In this document: in pieces, positions 1 through 7,799 of the stretch
How the letters are laid out: each line of letters opens with the position of its first letter
Position numbering within the stretch: position 1 is the first letter of the stretch
DNA from: Pseudomonadota bacterium
Lineage (GTDB): Bacteria; Pseudomonadota; Alphaproteobacteria; Rhizobiales; Xanthobacteraceae
Assembly: GCA_018242205.1 (NCBI GenBank)
Contig: JAFECJ010000043.1
Location: 1-33,169 of the forward strand
Direction of reading: 5' to 3'
DNA: 33,169 bases
The notes under the pieces: generated by a model
The model's input: the letters and a program-made list of their open reading frames with translations, nothing else
Told to the model about the DNA's origin: nothing
Database searches by the model: none
Program-made: the position numbers and the translations under genes

Positions 1-1296
1 ATAGAGATGGCTGCGCGCCTTGTCCGACAGGCCGGGGCCGGTGTCGGAAATCTCGATGGCAACGACTTCGCCTTCGCGTCGCCCGGTGATACGGATCTGG
101 TCACGCGCCGGATCGCGCGTGCCATGGGTCTCGAGAGCCTGGATGGCATTGCGCCCGAGATTGACGAAGACCCGAAATATTTGGTCGGGATCGGCCTCCA
201 CGGTGAGATCACGCTCGACCGACACGATCCAACGGATCGGCACCTCGATCGTGAGGCCGAGCGACTCGCGCACCTCCTCGATCAGCGATTCCACTGCCAC
301 GGTCCTGCGGTCGGGCGGCGCTTCCTGAGCGCGGCCATACGACAATGTCGCCTGGCACAACGCGACGGCACGCTCCAAAGCATGCATCAGCTTGGGGGCG
401 AAGCGCTGCACCTTGGGGTCGGGCAGGCTCGACAGCTGATCGGAGAACAACTGCGCCGACGCCAGCAGATTGCGCAAATCGTGGTTGATCTTGGCGACCG
501 CGAGGCCGAGCGAGGCGAGACGGTTCTTCTGATGCAGCATCGACGCCAGCTCACCCTGCATCGACGCTAGCTCCTCTTCCGCCGTACCGATTTCGTCGCG
601 GCGGCCCGACCGTTCGATAATGCGCGCCGGATTCTCCGGATCGGCGCGGAATGCCACCATGTTAGCGGTGAGACGCCCCATCGGCCGCACAAGCAGGTAA
701 TGCAGCGCGAAGAACACCAGCATTGCCGTGAAGGCCGAGATGCCGAGCGACACCAGCATGATGGTGACCGAGAAGCTCAGCATCGCCTTGCGCAGCGGCG
801 CTTCGTCGAGAACGATTTCGATAAACTGGCCCTCGGCCATCGGCGCGGGACCAATGACACGCATCACGTCGTTGGGCTTGCAGAACAAGAGGACTTCGAA
901 TGCTTCCTTGATCGACTGCCACCACATGAGATGGCGCATGTCGACATCGTCCTCGATCGACGACGGCAGGTTGGCGGCGGCGAGCAGGCGGCGCTGATCG
1001 CCCATTTTCACCGCGACGGCGCGCGCACCGATCGAGTCCAGGATCTGCTTGGCAAGGCTCTCCGGCACCATGCCGCTCGGCGCGGCGTCGAGCACCATCG
1101 CGGCGGTATGGGCAGCGGCCAGCCGGTCGTTGAGCCAGTTGAGGCGGAAATTGGCGATCAGCGGAACGTAGATCAGGACCTCGGCCACCAGCACGAAGGC
1201 GACGGTCAGCATCAGCAGCTTGCCGGACAGGCCGACGCGAACAGGCGGCCGGGCCGTAGCGGCCGTTGCATCCGTCGGCTCTGGGACTGTGCTCAA
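1..1296 (-). CDS. Sensor histidine kinase, C-terminus beyond window
   Basis: Two-component membrane sensor kinase, read on the minus strand and cut by the window edge after 432 codons. Residues about 26-48 and 173-199 are membrane segments, with a sensor region of roughly 125 residues between them that I do not recognise. A HAMP-like linker follows (about 200-255). The H-box reads AKINHDLRNLLAS with His272 as likely phosphoacceptor, the N-box is NLGRNAIQAL (Asn383), and the G1 box DTGPGLSD lies at 418-425; the rest of the ATPase domain is outside. The only start that keeps the first membrane segment whole is a TTG at 1294-1296, preceded by GAGGACGAGG; the next in-frame ATG lies inside that segment. 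It is divergent from rpmH. The partner response regulator is not in view. Confidence 0.9.
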   Translation of the reverse strand, partial: MSTVPEPTDATAATARPPVRVGLSGKLLMLTVAFVLVAEVLIYVPLIANFRLNWLNDRLAAAHTAAMVLDAAPSGMVPESLAKQILDSIGARAVAVKMGDQRRLLAAANLPSSIEDDVDMRHLMWWQSIKEAFEVLLFCKPNDVMRVIGPAPMAEGQFIEIVLDEAPLRKAMLSFSVTIMLVSLGISAFTAMLVFFALHYLLVRPMGRLTANMVAFRADPENPARIIERSGRRDEIGTAEEELASMQGELASMLHQKNRLASLGLAVAKINHDLRNLLASAQLFSDQLSSLPDPKVQRFAPKLMHALERAVALCQATLSYGRAQEAPPDRRTVAVESLIEEVRESLGLTIEVPIRWIVSVERDLTVEADPDQIFRVFVNLGRNAIQALETHGTRDPARDQIRITGRREGEVVAIEISDTGPGLSDKARSHLY

Positions 1297-1515
1297 GCCT
1301 CGTCCTCGATCGTATGGCTGCCCGCGATCATGCGCACCGCCAGCGAAACTGGTCAAATCCCGGCCCGATCGGCCTTAATTTACAGGCGATTGAGGCACAT
1401 GTGTCACCTGGATGGCGCCAGGACAAGAGTTCCGGATCGAATCTCCCGGAAATCCGGCCCCCTCCGCCCACCCGCCGATCGGCTAAACTGGCCGATTTTC
1501 GGGCGAGACGTTGCA
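1297..1515. other. Intergenic region upstream of rpmH, no gene seen
   Basis: About 220 bases between the histidine kinase start and the rpmH promoter. Several short open frames occur on both strands, but none has a convincing ribosome binding site or a recognisable product. It should hold the promoter of the minus-strand kinase; I could not pick one with confidence. Confidence 0.4.
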
Positions 1516-1544
1516 TTGACGGGGCCGGAGGGCTCCCTTATAAG
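1516..1544 (+). promoter_or_regulatory. Sigma-70 type promoter of rpmH-rnpA-yidC
   Basis: TTGACG at 1516-1521 and TATAAG at 1539-1544 are separated by exactly 17 bases, close to the housekeeping-sigma consensus. The rpmH start lies about 110 bases downstream, leaving a leader that contains a small hairpin. A strong promoter is expected for a ribosomal protein gene. Confidence 0.75.
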
Positions 1545-1617
1545 CCGCCCCAACATGTGCCCCTCGGTCATGAAGCGGAAAATCGCCGCGATCATGAACC
1601 GGGAAATGGCGGATTTT

Positions 1618-1631
1618 GGGGCTTTTGCCCC
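1618..1631 (+). promoter_or_regulatory. Small hairpin in the rpmH leader
   Basis: GGGGC, loop TTTT, GCCCC forms a perfect five-pair stem in the 5' leader, 32 bases before the rpmH start codon. There is no T-run after it, so it is not a typical terminator. It could affect leader stability or be chance. Confidence 0.35.
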
Positions 1632-1663
1632 GTCCCCACGGCGCCATCAGCGGAGATTTGAAC

Positions 1664-1798
1664 GTGAAGCGGACCTATCAACCGAGCAAGCTTGTGCGCA
1701 AGCGCCGTCACGGTTTCCGCGCGCGCATGAAGACCACCGGCGGACGGAAGGTCGTCCAGGCTCGGCGTGCCCGCGGACGCAAGCGGCTCAGCGCCTGA
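1664..1798 (+). CDS. rpmH: 50S ribosomal protein L34
   Basis: Smallest large-subunit ribosomal protein, 44 residues, the usual family length. It starts MKRTYQPSKLVRKRRHGF and continues with the diagnostic RMKTTGGRKV and RARGRKRLSA blocks. The start is the GTG at 1664: L34 homologues begin exactly here, and GGAG sits eight bases upstream at 1652-1655. The longer reading frame beginning at 1616 adds residues foreign to the family. rnpA follows after 34 bases, the conserved bacterial order. Confidence 0.97.
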   Translation: MKRTYQPSKLVRKRRHGFRARMKTTGGRKVVQARRARGRKRLSA

Positions 1799-1832
1799 TC
1801 AGGCGGCCTCATAGCCGCGCCGGCTGCTTTCA

Positions 1833-2180
1833 ATGGAACGACTGAAGCAACGGGCGGATTTTCTCAAAGCGGCGATCGGGACCAAGGTTCCGGCCGCCGC
1901 TTTCGTACTCCAGATACGCAAACGCGACGAAACCGGCCCGGTCCGGATCGGTTTCACCGTTTCGCGCAAAGTCGGAAACGCCGTCGAGCGTAACCGCGTC
2001 CGCCGCCGCCTGCGCGAGGTGGTTCGCCTTTGTGGCGAAACGCGCATGCACGGCGGGCATGATTATGTGCTAGTGGGGCGCCAGGCGGCTCTGAGCCTGC
2101 CTTTCGACCGCATCGCACACGACTTCGAACGGGCACTGGGGCGTGCCCATAGCGGGGCGCGACCGCGGCCGAAAGCCTGA
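1833..2180 (+). CDS. rnpA: Ribonuclease P protein component
   Basis: Protein subunit of RNase P, which assists the catalytic RNA in removing 5' leaders from tRNA precursors. At 115 residues it has family length. The signature RNR motif, RNRVRRRLRE at residues 53-62, is intact and preceded by FTVSRKVGNAVE. It lies between rpmH and yidC as in most bacteria and is probably cotranscribed with them. Confidence 0.96.
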   Translation: MERLKQRADFLKAAIGTKVPAAAFVLQIRKRDETGPVRIGFTVSRKVGNAVERNRVRRRLREVVRLCGETRMHGGHDYVLVGRQAALSLPFDRIAHDFERALGRAHSGARPRPKA

Positions 2181-2193
2181 AAACGGGATCCCG

Positions 2194-4065
2194 ATGACCG
2201 ACAATAAGAACACCATTCTCGCCATTGTGCTGTCGGCCGTGGTGCTGATTGCATGGCAATATTTCTACGCCATGCCGCAGGCCGAGAAGCAGAAGCAGCT
2301 CGCCCAGCAGCAACAGCAGAACCAGCCTGTCGCCCCGCCGACCGGCAACGCCCAGTCCGGCGTCGCGCCGCCCGCCGCTCCCGGCGGCGTCCCCGGCACA
2401 CCGACCGCGGCCGGAGCGCCGACGGCGCAGACCCGCACCGCCGCCATCGCCGCCTCGCCGCGTATCAAGATCGAGACCGGCGTGCTGGAAGGCTCGATCG
2501 CGCTCAAGGGCGGCCGCATCGACGACCTGTCGCTTGTGAAATTCCGCGAGACCGTCGACCCGAAATCGCCGCCAATCACGCTTCTGTCGCCGTCGGGCAG
2601 CCCGGAGCCGTTCTACGCCGAGTTCGGCTGGACGCCCGGCAGCGCCGACATCAAGGTGCCGACCGCCGACACGGTGTGGACGCAGCAAGGCAGCAACACG
2701 CTCGACGCCGCGCACCCCGTCACCCTGACCTTCGACAACGGCGCGGGCCTCAAATTCACGCGCACCATTTCGGTCGACGAGAAATATCTCTTCACCGTCA
2801 AGGACGCGGTCGCCAACAGCTCCGACAAGCCGGTGACGCTTTACCCCTACGCGCTGATCTCGCGCCACGGCACGCCGGTGACCGCCGGCTACTACGTGCT
2901 GCATGAGGGCCTGGTCGGCTATCTCGGCGCCGACGGCCTGCAGGAATACACCTACAAGAAGATGCTCGACCTCAAGCCGAACGCGAATGGCGTGAAGTCG
3001 GTCGACTTCAAGGTGACCGACGGCTGGCTCGGCATCACCGACAAATACTGGGCGGCGGCGCTGCTGCCACCGACCGACGCGGCGCTCAACGCGCATTTCA
3101 CCACCGGTACGATCGGCACGACGCCGACCTACCAGACCGACTACCTGATGAACGGTGTCACCGTTCAACCCGGCGCCACCGGCAACGCCACCGGCCGGCT
3201 GTTCGCCGGCGCCAAGGAAGTCTCCGCCGTCGGCATCAACTTCCCGCTGGTCGGCATCGGCGGCTACACCAAGCAGCTCGGCCTCAACCACTTCGACCTG
3301 CTGATCGACTGGGGCTGGTTCTACTTCATCACCAAGCCGATGTTCCTGGCGATGGACTTCTTCTTCCATCTGCTCGGCAATTTCGGCCTCGCCATCCTGA
3401 TGGTGACGGTGATCGTCAAGCTGATCTTCTTCCCGCTCGCCAACAAGTCCTACGCCTCGATGGCCAAGATGAAGGCGGTGCAGCCGCAGATGGCGGCGCT
3501 GCGCGAGCGCTTCCCCGACGACAAGGCCAAGCAGCAGCAGATGCTGATGGAATTGTACAAGAAGGAGAAGATCAACCCGCTGGCCGGCTGTCTGCCGATC
3601 GTCATCCAGATCCCGGTGTTCTTCTCGCTGTACAAGGTGCTGTTCGTCACCATCGAAATGCGGCACGCGCCGTTCTTCGGCTGGATCCACGACCTGTCGG
3701 CGCCGGACCCGACCAACATCTTCACCTTGTTCGGCCTGTTGCCGATCGACCCGACCATCGTGCCGGTCGTCGGCCACTTCCTGCATCTCGGCATCTGGCC
3801 GCTGATCATGGGCGTGACCATGTGGGTGCAGATGAAGCTCAACCCGGCGCCGCCGGATCCGACGCAGGCGATGATCTTCAACTGGATGCCGATCATCTTC
3901 ACCTTCATGCTCGGCTCGTTCCCGGCCGGCCTGGTGATCTACTGGGCCTGGAACAACTCGCTGTCGGTGGCGCAGCAGAGCGTGATCATGCGCAAGAACG
4001 GCGCCAAGATCGAATTGTTCGACAATATCAAGAATACGTTCAGCAAGAAGAAGCCGCAGACGTAG
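2194..4065 (+). CDS. yidC: Membrane protein insertase YidC
   Basis: Inserts and folds proteins in the inner membrane, alone or with SecYEG. The product has 623 residues. It starts MTDNKNTILAIVLSAVVL with the first membrane segment at about residues 7-25. A Gln/Pro/Ala-rich linker follows, then the large periplasmic beta domain and the conserved C-terminal five-helix core. The positive residue in the hydrophilic groove (Arg in E. coli) appears as Lys in VIVKLIFFPL. The frame is open to 2143 but would overlap rnpA; ATG 2194, 13 bases after the rnpA stop, matches alphaproteobacterial homologues. No yidD lies between rnpA and yidC, and the GTPase gene engB that often follows is absent. Confidence 0.97.
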   Translation: MTDNKNTILAIVLSAVVLIAWQYFYAMPQAEKQKQLAQQQQQNQPVAPPTGNAQSGVAPPAAPGGVPGTPTAAGAPTAQTRTAAIAASPRIKIETGVLEGSIALKGGRIDDLSLVKFRETVDPKSPPITLLSPSGSPEPFYAEFGWTPGSADIKVPTADTVWTQQGSNTLDAAHPVTLTFDNGAGLKFTRTISVDEKYLFTVKDAVANSSDKPVTLYPYALISRHGTPVTAGYYVLHEGLVGYLGADGLQEYTYKKMLDLKPNANGVKSVDFKVTDGWLGITDKYWAAALLPPTDAALNAHFTTGTIGTTPTYQTDYLMNGVTVQPGATGNATGRLFAGAKEVSAVGINFPLVGIGGYTKQLGLNHFDLLIDWGWFYFITKPMFLAMDFFFHLLGNFGLAILMVTVIVKLIFFPLANKSYASMAKMKAVQPQMAALRERFPDDKAKQQQMLMELYKKEKINPLAGCLPIVIQIPVFFSLYKVLFVTIEMRHAPFFGWIHDLSAPDPTNIFTLFGLLPIDPTIVPVVGHFLHLGIWPLIMGVTMWVQMKLNPAPPDPTQAMIFNWMPIIFTFMLGSFPAGLVIYWAWNNSLSVAQQSVIMRKNGAKIELFDNIKNTFSKKKPQT

Positions 4066-4095
4066 GCGGCGCGCTGAGCGGAGAGATAAAAATGC

Positions 4096-4131
4096 AAATC
4101 GCCGGGTCGTGAGATCCGGCGATTTTGTTTT
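4096..4131 (+). terminator. Rho-independent terminator after yidC
   Basis: AAATCGCCGG at 4096-4105 pairs perfectly with CCGGCGATTT at 4116-4125 around a ten-base loop. It is followed by TTTTGTTTT. It lies 31 bases after the yidC stop and ends the rpmH-rnpA-yidC unit. Confidence 0.9.
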
Positions 4132-4150
4132 GAGAGGCGGCTGGAGGCGC

Positions 4151-4254
4151 GTAGCCCGGCTGCAGCGGAGCGGAAGCCGGGACCTCGCCAGGTCCCATGC
4201 TCCCACCCGTCACCCTGAGGTGGCCGCAGGCCAGTGCGGCCCTCGAAGGGCGAC
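4151..4254. repeat. Cluster of palindromic intergenic repeats
   Basis: Three stem-loops lie side by side: CCCGGCT/AGCCGGG at 4155-4161 and 4175-4181, GGGACCT/AGGTCCC at 4179-4185 and 4190-4196, and a long imperfect hairpin at 4209-4254 built from CACCCTGAGG, GGCCGC, GCGGCC and CCTCGAAGGG. The forms GTAGCCCGG...AGCCGGG and CACCCTGAGG...CCTCGAAGGG resemble dispersed palindromes common between genes of Bradyrhizobium-type genomes; that is from memory. There is no coding potential. Confidence 0.6.
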
Positions 4255-4311
4255 GGCTCATGGCCTGCACGGCTCCCTGTTTCCGTGCGATGGCTCTGCT
4301 ATATTGAGGCC

Positions 4312-4515
4312 ATGGTAAAATCGCTCGAACAGGCTATCGCCGAACTGGAGCGTCTGCCCGCCGAAGATCAGGAGCAGATCGGACGCTCATTGCTGTCCCA
4401 TGTCGAAAAGCTGCGCGCTCTACGCGGCGAGATCGACAAAGCTGCCGCCTCGCTTGATGCGGGATTGGGCAGGGAGTCCAGCGTCGAGGATTTCCTGCGA
4501 CAGAAGGGCCGGTAA
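4312..4515 (+). CDS. Probable antitoxin of a RelE/ParE-type pair
   Basis: A 67-residue acidic helical protein starting MVKSLEQAIAELERLPAEDQ and ending SSVEDFLRQKGR. Small size, the repeated LEQAIAELERLP-type helix and the position immediately before a ParE/RelE-like toxin with no gap suggest the antitoxin. No DNA-binding motif is clear. The frame is open to 4234, but that extension runs into the palindromic repeats, so ATG 4312 is preferred. Confidence 0.6.
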   Translation: MVKSLEQAIAELERLPAEDQEQIGRSLLSHVEKLRALRGEIDKAAASLDAGLGRESSVEDFLRQKGR

Positions 4516-4719
4516 ATGCCGACGGCCCGGCGCAACGCGCTGTGGTCGCCCGAGGCGCTCGACGATCGCGAACGGATTTGGACGTATTACATCGCCGCCG
4601 CTGGAACACAAACTGCCGAAAACATCATTCGCGAACTAGGGCGCGTTGTGACGCTGATTGAAGACCATCCTTTCGCGGGCTGCGCGCGTGATGAGGTCCG
4701 GCCCGGGCTCAGATCATGA
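4516..4719 (+). pseudogene. RelE/ParE-family toxin, C-terminally truncated
   Basis: Starts directly after the antitoxin stop. The 67 residues contain WSPEALDDRERIWTYYIA, LGRVVTLIEDHPFAG and RPGLRS, the usual order in ParE/RelE toxins. Full-length members have about 90-100 residues and continue after the R-x-G-L-R-S block with a beta strand carrying functional residues; here a stop follows at once. Neither other frame continues the family pattern, so the 3' end was probably lost by deletion rather than a simple frameshift. If so the toxin is likely inactive. Confidence 0.6.
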
Positions 4720-4918
4720 GGCGCGGTAGCGAATGATTTTTGCGGCTCTTTCAGAATGACGGACTAGCGACTTGCTAATAGCCAAAGGAGCGCAATCGCA
4801 GCAACGAAAGCGCCAACCTCGAGAAAAAGGTAATTGTGCATAGGAGTATTCTCGAAGCAGATTTGGCGGATTCAAATGGCTCCGATCCACGTGCCAGCGC
4901 TTGTCCGGCCCAATACCC

Positions 4919-4949
4919 AATCGGAGGGCTCGACAACTGCCCTCCGATT
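4919..4949 (-). terminator. Strong hairpin downstream of the chemoreceptor gene
   Basis: AATCGGAGGGC at 4919-4929 and GCCCTCCGATT at 4939-4949 form a perfect 11-pair stem with a nine-base loop. It begins 28 bases after the minus-strand chemoreceptor stop. No T-run follows on either strand, so it may act as a Rho-assisted terminator or an mRNA 3' end stabiliser. Confidence 0.5.
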
Positions 4950-4976
4950 AGAGTCCCGGTTCAGTTTGGGCGGTAA

Positions 4977-6665
4977 TTAAGCCGCCAAATCTGATCGCGG
5001 ACGCATCGCGTTTCTCGCGCCGCCGGAAATTTCCTTACGGCCGTATTCGGGCCGGTTTCCCGACCCGTCAGAGTGGGTCTCTCTCACGACCATCCCCGGA
5101 AGCGAAAACACGGACACCTGTTCGTCCAGGTTTTGAGCCTGATGCTCCAGCATTTTCGAGGTGGCCGCATTCTCTTCAACCAATGCGGAGTTTTCTTGCG
5201 TCGCTTGATCCATCTGCGCCAGTGCACGGTTAACCTCATCAATCCCCGTCGCCTGCTCAGCGGACGCATGGGCGATCTCGGCAACAATTGAGGAAACCTC
5301 GGTGACCGACTTCACAATATCTTTGAGCGACTTGCCGGCTAGATTGACGAGATCGACACCGTCCTTAACGAGATTGGTCGATTCGCTGATAAGTCCCTTA
5401 ATATCCTGAGCAGCCTGAGAAGAACGCTGCGCAAGGCTACGCACTTCAGAGGCCACAACCGCAAACCCGCGACCCGCCTCCCCGGCCCGGGCGGCCTCCA
5501 CGGCCGCATTGAGTGCAAGCAGGTTGGTCTGCCGAGCAATTTCGTCAATTACTGTGATGATGCTTGAGATCTTATGTGACGACTTTTCAATGCGATCCAT
5601 TGCCTCGGTCGCCCGGCCGGCTACTACACCACCATGGCTCGCGGCATCGCGGGTTGCCTCTGCGTCTCGGCTCGCGAGTTGCGCATTTTCGGCATTCTTC
5701 CGCACGGTGGCGGCGAGTTGCTCCATAGCGGCTGAGGTTTGTTCCAGGCTGGCCGCCTGCTCCTCTGTCCGCAAGGACAAATCCGTCGTCGCAGACGCAA
5801 TTTCGCCAGACGCATTTGCGACCTCAAGTGACGATTGCTTTACGCCAATCACCACGGCGCTTACGCTTTGGACCATCGACGACATTGCCCGCTCGATGTC
5901 GCCAATTTCGTCATTTCTTTCTTCGGTCCTCACCTGAATTGAAAAGTTGTTTTTGGACAACTCAACTGCCACGTTGCGCAACGCGGTCATTCTCAAAACG
6001 ATATTCCGCACTATCAATCCAATAGCACCTGCTACAACCATCAGGGCGATGCCGCCGATTGCGACAGCGGACCAAATGGCCTTATTTCGGTCGGCCATCA
6101 AATCGTCGTTGTAAACGCCTGTCCCGATCACCCAGCCCCACGGCTGGAATAAGGCGACATAGGACACTTTTTCAACGGGTGTTGAGACGTTCGGCTTTGG
6201 CCACATGTAGTCTACGAAACCCGAACCGCTGGCTTTGGCGACTCGCGCAAACTCGACGAAAAGCGGCAGTCCGGTGGGATCTTTTATGGCGGAGAGATCC
6301 TTTCCGTTAAGATCGGGGCGGAATGGGTGAACAATCATGGTCGGATGAAGATCGTTCACCCAAAAGTAGTTGTCTCCGTTGAAGCGAAGCTTATTGATGA
6401 CCTTAATCGCCGACTGCTTCGCGTCAGCCTCGGACATCTCGCCACTCTTTGCTCGCTTGTAGAACGAGTCGACAAGTGTGACGGTTGTCTGCACGAGCTC
6501 CTGAAGTTCTGCGTGGCGCCGCGCAATATTGTTGTTTATCTGATTGGTGACCAAAACGGCTGATACGACCGCAATCCCGATTGCTGCGAGGCCGATAACG
6601 CCGAGCAATTTTGCACGGATGTCAAAACGCAGGCGGCCGCTTGCATTCTCTTCGCTCGGTCTCAT
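4977..6665 (-). CDS. Methyl-accepting chemotaxis protein with sCache_2 sensor
   Basis: Chemoreceptor of 562 residues. Membrane segment 1 lies at about 17-40 and segment 2 at about 197-219. Between them is a single-Cache (sCache_2) ligand-binding domain with FNGDNYFWVND, MIVHPFRPDLNGKDLS and PWGWVIGTGVY. A HAMP domain follows (about 220-272), then the cytoplasmic signalling coiled coil; its hairpin tip is intact at about 374-409 (DEIARQTNLLALNAAVEAA then GRGFAVVASEVR). sCache_2 receptors often sense small organic acids, but the ligand cannot be read here. No CheB/CheR-binding pentapeptide is seen at the C-terminus. An AGGAAG lies about 13 bases before the ATG. There are no chemotaxis neighbours, so it is an orphan receptor. 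Confidence 0.95.
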   Translation of the reverse strand: MRPSEENASGRLRFDIRAKLLGVIGLAAIGIAVVSAVLVTNQINNNIARRHAELQELVQTTVTLVDSFYKRAKSGEMSEADAKQSAIKVINKLRFNGDNYFWVNDLHPTMIVHPFRPDLNGKDLSAIKDPTGLPLFVEFARVAKASGSGFVDYMWPKPNVSTPVEKVSYVALFQPWGWVIGTGVYNDDLMADRNKAIWSAVAIGGIALMVVAGAIGLIVRNIVLRMTALRNVAVELSKNNFSIQVRTEERNDEIGDIERAMSSMVQSVSAVVIGVKQSSLEVANASGEIASATTDLSLRTEEQAASLEQTSAAMEQLAATVRKNAENAQLASRDAEATRDAASHGGVVAGRATEAMDRIEKSSHKISSIITVIDEIARQTNLLALNAAVEAARAGEAGRGFAVVASEVRSLAQRSSQAAQDIKGLISESTNLVKDGVDLVNLAGKSLKDIVKSVTEVSSIVAEIAHASAEQATGIDEVNRALAQMDQATQENSALVEENAATSKMLEHQAQNLDEQVSVFSLPGMVVRETHSDGSGNRPEYGRKEISGGARNAMRPRSDLAA

Positions 6666-7093
6666 AGATCTATTCTTTCTTCCTGGTCTTTGGTCGCTCG
6701 AAGCGAACGCGGATCGAATTTTGAATTGGCGCTCTCACATCGTCCGGGGGCGCCGCCAGATAAAGTTTTAGACGAAATCTTTTGATCTAAGATTGCCTCT
6801 AGCGGTCGTTGCGCTCTAAGAGAGATTAACTATGGCGACGACGCCAAATGCGGGGTCGATCGGCAACCACGGAGCATCGGTCGCCGGAAGCGACATCGTT
6901 CGAGTGAGGTCGCTCGACTGCGCGTCTTCCACGGCCAAATTCAATTCGGGTTGGGAGATTTCTACGAGTTTTATGTCGTCCCGCGTCTGAACTCCGAAGG
7001 CCCATCAGTCACGGTACAGTGTTATGTTGCGAAGCCTGAATCCGCGTTAACCCCGAAAGCGCATGCAACATTCCAGGAATGCAAATCGCCTGA
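6666..7093. other. Non-coding or degenerate stretch
   Basis: Upstream region of the chemoreceptor followed by sequence without a convincing gene. A 52-codon frame starts at ATG 6832 and a longer overlapping frame at 6951, but neither product is recognisable and their codon use is irregular. It probably contains the chemoreceptor promoter near 6690-6780, not resolved. Confidence 0.35.
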
Positions 7094-7318
7094 CTTTTTG
7101 TTGCCGCCGGCAAACCTAAAATCGCGGAACTTGCATTCCGACTCCAAGGCTGCCGATGCGCATTGCTTGGGACCGATGGTTTCGACGGCATCATCGCCAT
7201 GGCACCCCGACCAGGCGAAAGCCTGGTGACGTTGCGCGATCGCGCGTTGCCGATGAAGGTGCTCGATTCCCTCGACATGCAATTGTTCGTCAGGCCGAAG
7301 GAGACGCCGGCGGCGTGA
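7094..7318 (+). pseudogene. Orphan 3' coding remnant of unknown family
   Basis: A 75-codon open stretch bounded upstream by a stop and lacking an obvious start. It reads LFVAAGKPKIAELAFRLQG, then LGTDGFDGIIAMAPRPGESL, then DSLDMQLFVRPKETPAA. The second half has third-position GC and residue patterns typical of real protein, while the sequence around it does not. I do not recognise the family. It is most likely the surviving C-terminus of a deleted gene. Confidence 0.35.
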
Positions 7319-7647
7319 TGCGGGCGGCGTGGCGGCGCAGGACTGGCGAAGTAACCTGCACGCATCGGCTACCCCGCCCTCGAACGGCCAACGCGTCCCA
7401 TCGAGGGGAAGATGAGTCGGGAGATATCAGGGGTCTCGCGCTAGGCGCGGAACGGTCCGGAGCGCGTCCGAATATTGAATGGTGCCCCACGCGGGGCATA
7501 GATGCGAACACGTATGTTATTGAAATTACGCTGTAATTTTTGGCCCATAGGACGGATGATCTGATGGATGATTTATTGATCAACCTGTCGGGCCTTTAGC
7601 ACGCATGAAAAGACCATACAAAGTGGGAAATTCTTCGTTCGGATCAA
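7319..7647. other. Intergenic stretch, nothing recognisable
   Basis: About 330 bases with only short overlapping frames on both strands. It becomes AT-richer towards 7510-7640. No hairpin terminator, repeat or gene could be supported. Confidence 0.35.
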
Positions 7648-7728
7648 TGGCAGCCTTGAGAAAAGTCGAACCTCCGACCTTCGGTTTAGGAAACCGTTTT
7701 TGCCATCAACTTATCAATGACTTAGGCC
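7648..7728 (-). tRNA. Degenerate tRNA-Arg(CCU)-like sequence
   Basis: On the minus strand the core at 7666-7697 reads CGGTTTCCTAAACCGAAGG followed by TCGGAGGTTCGAC. This is the anticodon arm with anticodon CCT, the variable loop and the T-arm of a typical alphaproteobacterial tRNA-Arg. A CCA triplet follows at 7648-7650. The 5' half is poor: a possible D-stem (GTCAT/ATGGC) has no GG in its loop, three extra A residues precede the anticodon stem, and only about five acceptor pairs can form. It is therefore a tRNA pseudogene or a 3' tRNA fragment left by site-specific integration, not a functional tRNA. Confidence 0.45.
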
Positions 7729-7799
7729 CAAACGTTGCGGATGTGTTGCATCCATTTCGGCGCCAGGAACCCGTTGCACGCGCTCATCGAATGGCCATT

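Noticed and set aside
1954..4206. Long minus-strand frame opposite rnpA-yidC
   Set aside because: A shadow of the GC-rich yidC codons; the product is Arg/His/Gly-rich low-complexity sequence with no family pattern.
4298..4303. TATATT as -10 element of the toxin-antitoxin pair
   Set aside because: No suitable -35 at 16-18 bases and only about eight bases to the start codon.
6951..7229. Frame starting MGDFYEFY, recalling the MutS N-terminal motif
   Set aside because: Only these few residues match; nothing of the rest of MutS follows and the frame overlaps the better-looking remnant at 7094-7318.
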